Numbered from the stretch's first letter, positions 10,647 through 19,503 are shown. The stretch is DNA of 64,000 nt from Nocardia iowensis (GCF_019222765.1 NZ_CP078145.1:2356001-2420000); one strand, 5' to 3'. A program made the numbers and translations. Notes: generated by a model from the sequence alone, not told the origin.

Positions 10647-11777
10647 ATGAAGACGAAGGGCGCGATCCTGTGGGGGATCGACCAACCGTGGTCGGTAGAA
10701 GAGATCGAGGTCGGCGATCCGGTCTCCGGTGAGGTGCAGATCCGGTTGGAGACGGCGGGCATGTGCCACTCGGACCATCACATTGTGACCGGCGCGACGC
10801 CGATGCCAGCCTTCCCCGTCATGGGCGGCCACGAGGGTGCGGGCGTGATCACCAAGCTCGGGCCCAACTGCCCCGCCGACCTGCAGGTGGGTGACCACGT
10901 CATCCTGTCGTTCATCCCCGCGTGCGGGCGTTGTCCGTCCTGCGTGAGCGGCAATATGGCGCTGTGCGATCTCGGCGCGGGCCTGCTGATGGGCCAGGCG
11001 ATCAGCGACGGCACCTACCGGATCCAGGCACGCGGCGAGAACGTCATCCCGATGTGCCTACTCGGCACGTTCTCGCCGTACATGACGGTGCACCACACGT
11101 CGGTGGTGAAGATCGACCCGAGCGTCCCGTTCGAGGTGGCCTGCCTGGTCGGCTGCGGGGTGCCCACCGGCTTCGGGTCCTCCACCCACGTCGCGCAGGT
11201 CGCGCCGGGTGAGACCGTGGTGATCGCGGGCATCGGCGGTGTCGGCATGAGCGCACTGCAGGGCGCGGTGCTCTCCGGTGCCTCGAAAGTCGTTGCCATC
11301 GACCCGAATCCATGGAAGCGGGAGCAGGCGCAGAAGTTCGGCGCCACGCACACCTACGAGAGCATGGCCGCCGCGATCATGCCGCTGATGGACGCCACCG
11401 AGGGACGGATGGCCGAGAAGGTCATTCTCACCATGGGCGAAATGCACGGCGACTACGTCGAAGAGGGCCTGATCCTTACCGCCAAGGCAGGCACCCTGGT
11501 GGTCACCTCGATGGGCCGGATGGACGCGGGCGACGTCAAGATGAACAGCTTCCTGCTGTCCATGCTGCAAAAGACGGTGAAAGGCTGCATCTTCGGCGGC
11601 GGCAACGCCCGCCAAGACGCCCCCAACCTCCTCCGCCTGTACAAGGCAGGGCAACTCAACCTCGACGACATGGTCACCCGTACCTACTCCCTGGAAGAAA
11701 TCAACCAGGGCTACCAAGACATGCTCGACGGCAAGAACATCCGCGGCATCATCAAATACACCGAAGCCGACTGGTAA
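10647..11777 (+). CDS. NDMA-dependent zinc alcohol dehydrogenase (AdhB-like)
   Basis: Medium-chain dehydrogenase of 376 residues that oxidises alcohols with tightly bound NAD. The catalytic zinc site is the Cys/His of GMCHSDHH plus GGHEGAG; the structural zinc loop is CGRCPSCVSGNMALC; the Rossmann motif is GIGGVGMSALQGA. From memory it is close to M. tuberculosis AdhB (Rv0761c), including MKTKGA at the start and DMLDGKNIRG at the end. The ATG at 10647 follows GAGAGG at 10631-10636. Two KstR-type boxes upstream suggest induction during sterol catabolism, where an alcohol such as an oxidised side-chain intermediate could be the substrate. Confidence 0.88.
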   Translation: MKTKGAILWGIDQPWSVEEIEVGDPVSGEVQIRLETAGMCHSDHHIVTGATPMPAFPVMGGHEGAGVITKLGPNCPADLQVGDHVILSFIPACGRCPSCVSGNMALCDLGAGLLMGQAISDGTYRIQARGENVIPMCLLGTFSPYMTVHHTSVVKIDPSVPFEVACLVGCGVPTGFGSSTHVAQVAPGETVVIAGIGGVGMSALQGAVLSGASKVVAIDPNPWKREQAQKFGATHTYESMAAAIMPLMDATEGRMAEKVILTMGEMHGDYVEEGLILTAKAGTLVVTSMGRMDAGDVKMNSFLLSMLQKTVKGCIFGGGNARQDAPNLLRLYKAGQLNLDDMVTRTYSLEEINQGYQDMLDGKNIRGIIKYTEADW

Positions 11778-11788
11778 CCCCACTCGTC

Positions 11789-11841
11789 CGTGAGTGGCAC
11801 ACGGCTGCGGCGACACGCCTCTCCATGGTGTGCCACTCACG
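11789..11841. terminator. convergent terminator hairpin
   Basis: A 14-bp perfect inverted repeat (CGTGAGTGGCACAC and its complement) with a 25-base loop lies between the stop of the alcohol dehydrogenase gene and the stop of the convergent DUF1801 gene, overlapping the latter by a few bases. It probably ends both transcripts. Confidence 0.6.
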
Positions 11842-12196
11842 CCAGCGAGGAGCGGCTGGCGGCGAGCTTCGTGGCGATTTGCGCGATGAGGTCGTAGGGG
11901 ATGGGCTTGGCCAGGGGAAATTTCAGCGTTCCCTTGCCGGCTTGGTAGGGCTCGATGGCGCGTTCGAAAGCCTTGTCGCCGTGCGGGATCGGGTAGAGGC
12001 TGACGTGCTTCTTCCAGCCTGCGAAGTGGACGGTGTTGTGGCCGTTCACCTCGAAGGTGGGGATGTCGTAGCTGATGGCTTCCGTCGCGTCCGGCAGGAC
12101 GCGCTGGATGGTCCGGCGGATTTCCTCGAGGATGCCCCGCACGTCCTCGGGGAAGGCGGCGATGTACGCGTCGATGGTTGCGGGCTGCTCTGTCAC
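11837..12196 (-). CDS. DUF1801 domain protein
   Basis: Small protein of 119 residues with the DUF1801/YdhG fold, shared with proteins sometimes called iron chaperones. The characteristic core is AISYDIPTFEVNG, HFAGWKKHVSLYPIP and GKGTLKFPLAKPIP. The GTG at 12196 is chosen because GAGGGA precedes it by 4 bases and the length then matches the family; a longer ATG start at 12253 has no such site. The function is not established. Confidence 0.8.
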   Translation of the reverse strand: MTEQPATIDAYIAAFPEDVRGILEEIRRTIQRVLPDATEAISYDIPTFEVNGHNTVHFAGWKKHVSLYPIPHGDKAFERAIEPYQAGKGTLKFPLAKPIPYDLIAQIATKLAASRSSLA

Positions 12197-12281
12197 GACG
12201 TCCCTCGATTCCGTGAGCTGCTGTCGATCGAATCGCTGAAGCTGGTCGAGCATCGTCAGTGTAGGCACGCCCGAGCCCTGA

Positions 12282-12782
12282 TCACAGCTGCTTGCGGTAC
12301 CAGCACTCCGCGTACATCTCGTCGTTGTGCGGTGGCGACTCCACGTATCCGAGCCGGGCATACAGCGCCCTGGCCTCCACCAGGTCCAGGCGGGTATCGA
12401 GGACCATCCGTTCGGCGCCGAGCGCACGCGCCGCGTCCTCGGCGGCCTCGGCAAGAAGCACCGCACCCCCCTTCCCCCGCATGTCCTTCCGCACGAACAC
12501 GCGCTTCAACTCCGCAGTCCCGTCATCGAGCAGACGCACCCCCGCCGTCCCCACCGCTTCGCCCCCGAACCGAGCAACCAGCAGCACCCCACGCGGCGGC
12601 GCGAACTCCGCCCCCGACACCGCCGCAACCTCCCGCTCGAGCTCCGCGGGATCGGTCGCACGCCCCTCACGCAACTGGTACCAGCGATCGCTGACTTCGG
12701 TGTAATAGGCGCGCCACAGCATGGCGGCGGCGGGGGAGTCGAACTGTTCCGGGGCGATGGTCCAAGTGCCCGAGATACTCAT
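12282..12782 (-). CDS. GNAT family N-acetyltransferase
   Basis: Acetyl-CoA-dependent acyltransferase of 166 residues. The core motifs are LKRVFVRKDMRGKGGAVLL (acetyl-CoA loop, here R-G-K-G-G) and ARALYARLGYVE near the C-terminus. An ATG 9 bases upstream (12791) is an equal alternative start. Substrate unknown; the family includes small-molecule and protein N-acetyltransferases. Confidence 0.78.
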   Translation of the reverse strand: MSISGTWTIAPEQFDSPAAAMLWRAYYTEVSDRWYQLREGRATDPAELEREVAAVSGAEFAPPRGVLLVARFGGEAVGTAGVRLLDDGTAELKRVFVRKDMRGKGGAVLLAEAAEDAARALGAERMVLDTRLDLVEARALYARLGYVESPPHNDEMYAECWYRKQL

Positions 12783-12817
12783 GCCGACCATTGTCTCGGG
12801 TAGTCGGTCACACAAGC

Positions 12818-14017
12818 TCAAATGGCGCAGCGGAGTAGGGCCTTGCGGAGGTTGCGGCTGCGGATGTCGTCCAGGACGGCGAGCCCTAGGCGGTTCATGG
12901 TGTAGCCGAAGCCGAGACCTGTTGTGGGGTCGGCGAAGCCGAAGGAACCGCCGAGGCCGGTGGTGCCGTAGGCGCGTTTGTCGGAGCCGAAGCGGAACTC
13001 GCCACCGGACTTTCGGAAGCCCAGGTGGTATCGAGTCTTGATGTGCAGCACCAGATCTCCGGCGGGGACGTCGGTGGCGATGTCTCCGGTTGCCAGCTGG
13101 TCGAGCACGGTTTCCTCGATGGGGAGTACGCCGGTGCGGCCCGCTGCGGCACCGTAGACGCGGGCGAGCGCGCGGGCGTTGCCGACACCGTTGGAGCCGG
13201 GTAGTTCGACTTCGAGGAATTCGCGTCGGGTCGCTCGGGCGGGGCTGCCGGTGCGCGGATTGGTCAGGGCCGCGTAGGACAGGCCGCGCTTGGCGGCGAC
13301 CTCCGCGCCGATCCGCAGCGGGAAGTCGCGTTCGTAGCGCAGCGCGTCGAGGCCGCGGGTGGCGGCCATGGTGGCGATGCGCTCCAGTCCTTGGTCGGCG
13401 GGTAGGCCGATGAAGAAATCCACGCCGAGCGGTTTCGCGATGTCCTCGGCGAAGATTCGGCCGAGGGTGCGGTGCCGCGGGTCGACCCGGCGCAGCAACT
13501 CGCCTTGATACAGGCCGAGGGTGATCGCGTGATAGCCGTGCCGGGTGCCCGGTTTCCACGCCGGTTTCTGCGCGGCCAGGATCGGCGCGAGCCCGTCGAG
13601 ATCCGCGATCTGTTTCAGTTTCACCACCGGGTCCAAACCCGAAAGGCCCGCCTGATGATCGATCAGCTGCCGGACGGTCACCGCGCCCTTGCCGTGCGCC
13701 GCGAACTCCGGCCAGTACTTCGCCACCGGCTCCTCGTAATCGAGCAGACCCTGCGACACCGCCGAGGCGAGCGTGAACGCGGCCATGCCCTTGGTCGAGG
13801 AGAACACCGGAACGATCGTGTCGCGCTCCCACGGCAATGTCCGGTGCCGATCGCGGTAGCCCGCCCACAAGTCAACGACCGGTCGGTCGCCCGCGTACAC
13901 CGCGACCGCGGCGCCGATTTCGCCGTGCTGCGCGAAATTGCGCCGGAACGCGTCGGCGACGGGCCCGAAACCGGACTCGACTTCGCCGTGGATCATCAGG
14001 TGTTCACTCATGGTCAT
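12818..14017 (-). CDS. serine hydrolase, beta-lactamase/esterase family
   Basis: Class C beta-lactamase-fold hydrolase of 399 residues (Pfam beta-lactamase), most likely an esterase of the EstB/LipE type. The nucleophile motif S-x-x-K is SSTK in VFSSTKGMAAFTLA. The second motif Tyr is in HGYHAITLG, and a Gly-rich stretch near the C-terminus (TTGLGGSFGFADP) stands in for the KTG motif. No signal peptide is evident. Another ATG lies 6 bases downstream. It is divergent from a second serine hydrolase with only 36 bases between. Confidence 0.82.
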   Translation of the reverse strand: MTMSEHLMIHGEVESGFGPVADAFRRNFAQHGEIGAAVAVYAGDRPVVDLWAGYRDRHRTLPWERDTIVPVFSSTKGMAAFTLASAVSQGLLDYEEPVAKYWPEFAAHGKGAVTVRQLIDHQAGLSGLDPVVKLKQIADLDGLAPILAAQKPAWKPGTRHGYHAITLGLYQGELLRRVDPRHRTLGRIFAEDIAKPLGVDFFIGLPADQGLERIATMAATRGLDALRYERDFPLRIGAEVAAKRGLSYAALTNPRTGSPARATRREFLEVELPGSNGVGNARALARVYGAAAGRTGVLPIEETVLDQLATGDIATDVPAGDLVLHIKTRYHLGFRKSGGEFRFGSDKRAYGTTGLGGSFGFADPTTGLGFGYTMNRLGLAVLDDIRSRNLRKALLRCAI

Positions 14018-14053
14018 TCGATCGTAACGGCGTTCTTCTCGTACGCTCGCTGA

Positions 14054-14887
14054 GTGCGTTCACTCGAGCAGATCAGGGATTGGCCGGTCCGGCACGCGGC
14101 GGCCGCGGTCGTCACCCGCGACGGCGCGACGGCGAGCGAGGGCGACGTGGATCGGGTCTTCCCGCTCGCGTCGGTGACCAAGCCGCTGGTGGCCTATGCG
14201 GTGCTGGTCGCGGTGGAGGAGGGCGCGGTCGAACTCGATCAGCCCGCGGGTCCGCCGGGGTCGACGGTGCGGCACCTGCTCGCCCACACCTCAGGGCTCG
14301 CCTTCGACACCACCGACATTCAAGCCGAACCAGGCAAGCGCCGAATTTATTCAAGTGCTGGGTTCGAGGTGCTCGCCCGATTCATCACCGAGCAGACTGG
14401 CATCGCGTTCGAGGAGTACCTGCATGACGCGGTGTTCGAACCACTCGGCATGACCCGGTCGGAGCTGGTCGGGTCGGCCGGGCACGCAGCCCGGTCGACC
14501 GCCGCCGATCTGGCCCGTTTCGCGGCGGAATTGCTGAACCCGCGGTTGATCTCCGCACAGACACACGCCGACGCCTCCTCCGTCCAATTTCCCGGCCTCA
14601 ACGGTGTCCTGCCCGGTTATGGGTCGCAGCGCCCCAATGACTGGGGGCTGGGTTTCGAGATTCGCGACGGGAAGACTCCGCACTGGACGGGAAGATCGAA
14701 TTCACGGGGGACATATGGCCATTTCGGACAATCCGGCACGTTTCTGTGGGTCGACCCCGCGTCGTCGTTGGCGTGTCTGGCATTGACCGACCAGAATTTC
14801 GGCGATTGGGCGAGAGCGGCCTGGCCACCTCTCAGTGATGCCGTTATTGCGGAGGCGACACTCGCACGCAACACGGCGGTGAAGTAA
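14054..14887 (+). CDS. serine hydrolase, beta-lactamase-related
   Basis: Penicillin-binding-protein/class C beta-lactamase-fold hydrolase of 277 residues starting with GTG. The nucleophile motif is SVTK in PLASVTKPLVAY, the Tyr motif is YSSAG, and HFGQSGT takes the place of KTG. It is shorter than its divergent neighbour and the two are not close in sequence. No signal peptide is seen. It may act as an esterase or amidase; homologues are common in Nocardia and Mycobacterium. Confidence 0.82.
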   Translation: MRSLEQIRDWPVRHAAAAVVTRDGATASEGDVDRVFPLASVTKPLVAYAVLVAVEEGAVELDQPAGPPGSTVRHLLAHTSGLAFDTTDIQAEPGKRRIYSSAGFEVLARFITEQTGIAFEEYLHDAVFEPLGMTRSELVGSAGHAARSTAADLARFAAELLNPRLISAQTHADASSVQFPGLNGVLPGYGSQRPNDWGLGFEIRDGKTPHWTGRSNSRGTYGHFGQSGTFLWVDPASSLACLALTDQNFGDWARAAWPPLSDAVIAEATLARNTAVK

Positions 14888-14978
14888 CACATGTAACTTC
14901 GGACACTCCAGTACACTCAGGCAACACCAGCAGACGGGTCGTTGGGGAAGACGTCCCCCGTCGACGCTGGAGGTGTTA

Positions 14979-15515
14979 GTGGTGCGCGCATCGAGTCAGT
15001 TCGCGGACGTGACGGCGGGTGTGGTGTATATCCACTCGTCGCCCGCCGCGCTGTGCCCGCACGTCGAGTGGGCGCTCACCTCGGCTCTCGCCGCCCCGGC
15101 AAAGCTGCGCTGGACCGCGCAGCCCGCGGACGGTCAATTGCGCGCGACCAGCGAGTGGATGGGACCAGTCGGAACCGCCGCCCGCATTGCTCAATCCTTG
15201 CGATCCTGGCCGGTACTGCGGTTCGAGGTCACCGAGGATCCCAGCGAGGGCGTCGATGGGGAACGCTACTGTTTCGTTCCCGGGCTCGGGTTATGGCACG
15301 GGTCCACCAGCGCCAACGGTGATGTGACGCTGGGTGAAATGCGCTTACGGGCAATGCTCCAAGCCGCAGGCGAACTCGGCAAATACACCACCTACGACTT
15401 GGCCGCCGAAATCGACCGGGCGCTCGGTACGCCGTGGGACGAAGATTTAGAGATCTACCGCTACGGCACCGAATCCGGTGCAGAGGTCACCTGGTTGCGA
15501 CGGGACGTGGGTTAG
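14979..15515 (+). CDS. DUF3145 family protein
   Basis: Conserved actinobacterial protein of unknown function, 178 residues, recognised by GVVYIHSSPAALCPHVEWAL, SEWMGPVGTAARIA and RYCFVPGLGLWHG. The GTG at 14979 is chosen because TGGAGG (14968-14973) precedes it by 5 bases; an upstream GTG overlaps that site. It appears to be monocistronic. Confidence 0.82.
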   Translation: MVRASSQFADVTAGVVYIHSSPAALCPHVEWALTSALAAPAKLRWTAQPADGQLRATSEWMGPVGTAARIAQSLRSWPVLRFEVTEDPSEGVDGERYCFVPGLGLWHGSTSANGDVTLGEMRLRAMLQAAGELGKYTTYDLAAEIDRALGTPWDEDLEIYRYGTESGAEVTWLRRDVG

Positions 15516-15626
15516 CATCCGAACATCCTGCGCGGACAGCCGCCACCAATCCGCCGTTTTTCCTGCGCCGATCCGAATCAACCTTGCCTACTTCACTTTT
15601 GCGGTGGTCCATTCCACATGCGCAAG

Positions 15627-16166
15627 CTAGTGGAGTGCGACCCGTGCGCCGCCTGAAAACATCGAATCGTGGAACTCGATGAATACGGGCCTCACGTGCT
15701 CTGGCATATCGAACGCCAGTACCGCCGACACGGTGATGCCCGGATTCAGTTCGACGTAGCCCTCGACAGATAGTGCGGCCGCAAATCGCCTTTCCTGGTC
15801 GTCGTACAGGTACTGGTCCGTGCTGAGGAAGGAATATGGCCGGTCGCTGATGTTGGTTACATCGAACCGGACCACGCGCCAGACGCCACGGGCCTCGTTG
15901 CCGGACAGCACCCGCACTGGTAGGTCGATATCGGTCACCCGGAACGCAAGCTTGCCGTCCCGTACTTCACTGCCGGCGACAGCCACGGCCTCACGTTCCT
16001 TTTCGCTGGCCTCGATGTCACTGGATATCTCGCTGATAAGCAATCCGCAGCTCCCAACGATCAGCAGGAACACGACGGCCACCGCGCCGACAATCCACGG
16101 CCAAATCGGTTTCTTCCGCCGGGGCTGGTAACCATCAGGTCCGTAGGGAGATAGGTTGTAGGCCAT
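15627..16166 (-). CDS. membrane-anchored DUF4352-like protein
   Basis: 179 residues: a short Tyr/Pro-rich cytosolic N-terminus ending in RRKK, one transmembrane helix (about 22-44), then an extracytoplasmic beta-sandwich (about 60-175) with the pattern of DUF4352 (VWRVVRFDVTNISDRP, then STDQYLYDDQERRF). Such proteins are secreted or membrane-tethered and of unknown role. A Cys inside the helix (VGSCGLL) is not a convincing lipobox. Confidence 0.75.
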   Translation of the reverse strand: MAYNLSPYGPDGYQPRRKKPIWPWIVGAVAVVFLLIVGSCGLLISEISSDIEASEKEREAVAVAGSEVRDGKLAFRVTDIDLPVRVLSGNEARGVWRVVRFDVTNISDRPYSFLSTDQYLYDDQERRFAAALSVEGYVELNPGITVSAVLAFDMPEHVRPVFIEFHDSMFSGGARVALH

Positions 16167-16261
16167 TCTGTCCGCCTTGACCTGGCATTTCGTTGTGACA
16201 TTAAATCGTCGCCACCAGGTAACTCGTTACCTGCTTCTACTGCGTGATGTCGGTATCGGCC

Positions 16262-16980
16262 TCACGCGCTCCCACCGCGCTGCGCCAGCGCTGTCGTGAT
16301 CAACGCGCGGGCCGTGTCACCGTGGACGGCTTGGGCGGCCAGCAGCGCGAAGGACTTCTCATACAGCGCGATCTCGGACGGCCGCGTGATGGTTAGCTCT
16401 GCGGCAACGGCTTCGACCAAGGCCATTTGCGGTCATGAATCACGAAGTTCGTTGCGGGTGCGTGATACTCGGTGGTTCGGGGAAGAATCGCCAGAGCCAG
16501 ACGCGGCAGGCGTATCGCGACGAGCAGGTGGTGCAGTTGCCCGGCCATCACATCATCGCTGCCGACCGTGGTGTAGAGCGCCTGTTCTTCGATCAGATAT
16601 TGAATGCGGTGGTCTCCACGGTGGAGTACGTCTTGCCGCTGCATCCGGGTGTCCACTGCCGTCTGTACGTCGTCGGGTGCCCGGTAGAACTTGGCTGTGC
16701 GCCGGAAGATCGCGGTGGCGTTGTTGCGGGTCTGCACCAAACCCGGAATGACGCGGGGGTGATAGCCGCGTATCGACCGGGTGCCCGACTCCAGGGTGAT
16801 CGCTTGGCGTTGGCGGTGTGCGTTTCCGGACACGACGACGCGTCGCCACTCCATATAGGCGGCAGTGAGATTGCGCAGCGTGGCTATCAAGTCCGGCACC
16901 GCGTAATCGGCGTGGCACCGGCGGCACCAGTCGTGAATGTCGGCCTCGGTCGGTGTCTGTCGGCCGTGTTCGCGTCCTGG
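16262..16980 (-). pseudogene. decayed XRE-family regulator (DUF5753 domain)
   Basis: Remnant of a helix-turn-helix regulator with a DUF5753 C-terminal domain. The homologous frame begins near 16980 (EHGRQTPTEADIHDWC), runs through PDLIATLRNLTAAYMEWRR and GLVQT to FVIHDRKW, and then breaks at about 16425. A one-base shift restores the expected ending, from LVEAVAAELTITRPSEIA to the stop at 16262-16264. The N-terminal DNA-binding domain is missing: the frame meets a stop near 17039 without any helix-turn-helix. So it is both truncated at the 5' end and frameshifted. Its lost end abuts the promoter of the next, divergent gene. Confidence 0.75.
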
Positions 16981-17051
16981 TCTTGCAGGCGGATCAGTGT
17001 GAGCCCTCCAACCCTTATAGCCTGTCAGTCCATCGCGCTAAAGTCCGGGCC

Positions 17052-18758
17052 GTGGGACTTAGGGAGGTCACGAGGCCCGCCGTGCTTGCGGCGATGGGTG
17101 AGTTCGATCGGCTAGGTCGTGATGCTTTCCTGGCCAGGTTTGGATTTGGGCGAGCTCGGTCCTATTTCGTCGAGGTCGACGGCCGTCAGTATGACTCGAA
17201 GGCGATTGTGGGGGCTGCCCACGGGTTCGTTTCAGGCATGAATCCGTTGCCAGCAAAGGACTTCAGCGGCGGTGAAGACACCGTCGCTAGCCACCTGCGT
17301 TCGCTGGGTTTTGCAGTGTCGAGCCCAAGTCGTGCGCTTCAACCTGGATCGAACGTCAACGGCGTTGATCTCATCGAGTTGGTCGATCACCTGCGCCCGG
17401 CCGGACGGCCGGAGCGGCCGGTGCGTCATCAGGCTCTGCTGTTGTTGTGGGCGATCGGTCGCGCCGGGCGTGGTCTTCCCCGGCTGGTGCGCTGGACCGA
17501 GGCGCAGAATGAATTGCGAAGCCTGCTGGATGTTTTCGGGCTTCCCGAGAGCGCCGCGACACCAGAGTACCCATTCGTGGCGCTTGCGCACACCGAGTGG
17601 TGGGAATTGCCCGACGCCGATGGTGAAGTACCATCTGCGCACGGCAGCGGTGTGCTGCGCTGGCTCAACGCGGTCAACCCCCTCGGTGGCCTTACAGCAG
17701 CTGTTTACGACAGGCTGACATCCAGCCATAACAATCTTGCCGAGGTAACACTTGCCCTACTGGACCGGTTCTTCGCCGGTGAGCAGCCCGACGATCTACT
17801 CAGTGCTGTGCAGATAGACATCCCGGTTGTCGGTACCGGGTCGGGTGCTGCCGTGGGGACTGCCGTGCCTGATGCCAAGAAGCGTCCTCCGCTGTGGACG
17901 TGGAATGAGCTGGTGCTTGCGTGCGCACTGACGGCCGATAACGACTGGCATGAACTGGATGTCAACGATCCTCGGGTGATCGAGCTGTCTGCTCTGTTGC
18001 AGAGCCTGCCAATTCATGCGGAGTCTGTTCGCGGCGATGGCTTCCGAACCGCGGCGTCGGTTCGCCGGAAGATGGCCAACCTCGCACATTGCCATCCGAA
18101 TTCGACTCGGAGAGCCAGCAACCGCGGCGCGCTGGATCACGAGGTTGTCGCGGCGTTCGTCGATCGGCCCGACGAGATGCGTTCGTTAGCCGAACAGATT
18201 CGTGGGCAAGCTAGCGGACCCGGGGCGACTATCGAACAGCAGAACGCTCCTACGACAACCCAACAGCCTGCGGGCGTAGTCGCAGGAAACGTTTTTGCCC
18301 AGTTCAAGCCGAAGAGTGACACCGCCTACGTTGCCGCGATCAAAGCGCAGGTCCAGACTAAGAACCGTCACCACGAGCGTCTCGTTCACGAGTACGGGCT
18401 AGCAGCTCGCGCGCTCGGGTTCACCCCCGCCACCAATGTGCATCCGCGCGACTTGACATTGACACGAGATCGTCGGCACTGGCTCGTTGAAGTCAAGATG
18501 ATTTACCGCGGCAATGCCGTCGAGGCGGTCCGAGCTGTGGTAGGACAGCTGCTGCAGTATCGGCACTTCCTCTACCCGCCAACTGGCGACGTCGGACTCG
18601 TCGCGGTCTTCAACGAACCGATCGGCGACGCATGCGTCGGGTTCCTGGAAGCGCAGGGTATCAGCTCAGTTTGGCGTCACCTCGATACCTGGCACGGCTC
18701 ACTTTCCGCCACGCGCGATGGGCTTGTCCCCGTGGGTGATTCGCGACCTGCAGTCTGA
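17052..18758 (+). CDS. candidate modification-dependent restriction endonuclease
   Basis: 568 residues in four parts. About 1-88 resembles the ScoMcrA N-terminal head domain (GRDAFLARFGFGRARSYF, then YDSKAIVGAAHG). About 108-190 resembles the phosphorothioate (sulfur)-binding domain (RHQALLLLWAIGR, PEYPFVALA). About 280-385 resembles the region found before HNH in McrA-like enzymes (WTWNELVLACAL, VIELSALLQSLP, FRTAASVRRKMANLA). About 418-545 is a PD-(D/E)XK nuclease with D467, E480-V-K482 and a following Q499/Q502 helix (GQLLQYRHF). The usual HNH is absent, so the nuclease appears to have been exchanged. Probable role: cutting DNA that carries foreign modifications. The GTG start is set by homology; TAAAGT at 17039-17044 would give a leaderless mRNA. 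Next to tRNA-Val. Confidence 0.72.
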   Translation: MGLREVTRPAVLAAMGEFDRLGRDAFLARFGFGRARSYFVEVDGRQYDSKAIVGAAHGFVSGMNPLPAKDFSGGEDTVASHLRSLGFAVSSPSRALQPGSNVNGVDLIELVDHLRPAGRPERPVRHQALLLLWAIGRAGRGLPRLVRWTEAQNELRSLLDVFGLPESAATPEYPFVALAHTEWWELPDADGEVPSAHGSGVLRWLNAVNPLGGLTAAVYDRLTSSHNNLAEVTLALLDRFFAGEQPDDLLSAVQIDIPVVGTGSGAAVGTAVPDAKKRPPLWTWNELVLACALTADNDWHELDVNDPRVIELSALLQSLPIHAESVRGDGFRTAASVRRKMANLAHCHPNSTRRASNRGALDHEVVAAFVDRPDEMRSLAEQIRGQASGPGATIEQQNAPTTTQQPAGVVAGNVFAQFKPKSDTAYVAAIKAQVQTKNRHHERLVHEYGLAARALGFTPATNVHPRDLTLTRDRRHWLVEVKMIYRGNAVEAVRAVVGQLLQYRHFLYPPTGDVGLVAVFNEPIGDACVGFLEAQGISSVWRHLDTWHGSLSATRDGLVPVGDSRPAV

Positions 18759-18948
18759 AGCCGGTGACGGGTCGAGCGATTGTCGAATGCTCGGCCTGTC
18801 GCCTCGCGCAGGGACTACGCTGGTCGTGGTCCTAGCAGCAGTATTGTCCGACGGCCATCCTTTCTCTACCTGCGCGACCCGTATCAAGAGCGGACCCAAA
18901 GACCTCGTAGGTAACCTCATCGCAACTATCGGGATCTGATGGGATCTG

Positions 18949-19020
18949 TGGGCGCACGCGGGATCGAACCGCGGACCGCTGGTGTGTAAAACCAGTGCTC
19001 TACCGCTGAGCTATACGCCC
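18949..19020 (-). tRNA. tRNA-Val (anticodon UAC)
   Basis: On the minus strand GGGCGTA (19020-19014) pairs with TGCGCCC as the acceptor stem, with A as discriminator. The D arm is AGCTCAGCGGTAGAGC, the anticodon stem-loop is CTGGT-TTTACAC-ACCAG giving anticodon TAC, and the T loop is GGTTCGATCCC. CCA is not encoded. Confidence 0.95.
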
Positions 19021-19038
19021 TTGACCGTTACCGGCCGG

Positions 19039-19503
19039 TCATGAATCTAGCGCGGCGAGCGCTTTCTCCCAAGCCGCCTGGTCACGGGGCTCGCCGGGGC
19101 CGTTCATCTCGGAGAAACGGATGAGTCCTTCGCGGTCTACGACGAAGGTGCCGCGGTTGGGGTAGCCGGATTTTTGGTTGAAGACGTCGTAGGCCTGGGC
19201 TACCGCGCCGTGCGGCCAGAAGTCGGAGAGCAGGGGGAAGGTGTAGCCCTGTTCGGCGGCCCAGATCTTATGGGTGGGCGGTGGGCCGACGGAGATGGCG
19301 AGGATCTCGGCGTTGTCGTTCTGGAACTTCGGGAGTTCGTCGCGCACCTTGCACAGCTCACCTTGGCAGATGCCGGTGAAGGCGAGCGGGTAGAAAACGA
19401 TCAGCACGTTCTTCTTGCCGCGATAGTCCGACAGGCTGACGTCCTGGTTGTTCTGGTCCTTCAGCGTGAAATCCGGCGCGACAGTGCCAACTTCGAGCGG
19501 CAT
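19039..19503 (-). CDS. ahpE: peroxiredoxin AhpE
   Basis: Thiol peroxidase of 154 residues that reduces peroxides, acting with mycothiol/mycoredoxin in actinobacteria. The catalytic motif is YPLAFTGIC with peroxidatic C46. Close to M. tuberculosis AhpE (Rv2238c), which as I recall is 1-Cys; here a second Cys occurs five residues later (GELC, C51), so resolution could differ. The ATG at 19503 follows GGAGG with a 7-base gap. Gene order from ahpE to accD6 matches M. tuberculosis. Confidence 0.92.
   Translation of the reverse strand: MPLEVGTVAPDFTLKDQNNQDVSLSDYRGKKNVLIVFYPLAFTGICQGELCKVRDELPKFQNDNAEILAISVGPPPTHKIWAAEQGYTFPLLSDFWPHGAVAQAYDVFNQKSGYPNRGTFVVDREGLIRFSEMNGPGEPRDQAAWEKALAALDS

Noticed and set aside
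16553..16927. Short minus-strand frame as a separate gene
   Set aside because: It lies in another frame of the DUF5753 remnant and contains only Arg/Pro/His-rich shadow sequence.
18718..18939. Small plus-strand frame after the nuclease gene
   Set aside because: No ribosome site and no homology; it overlaps the end of the nuclease gene in another frame.
18949..19020. tRNA-Val as an integration site with a direct repeat (att) on the left
   Set aside because: I looked for a second copy of the tRNA 3' end between 16.2 and 18.9 kb and saw none, and no integrase gene is present.
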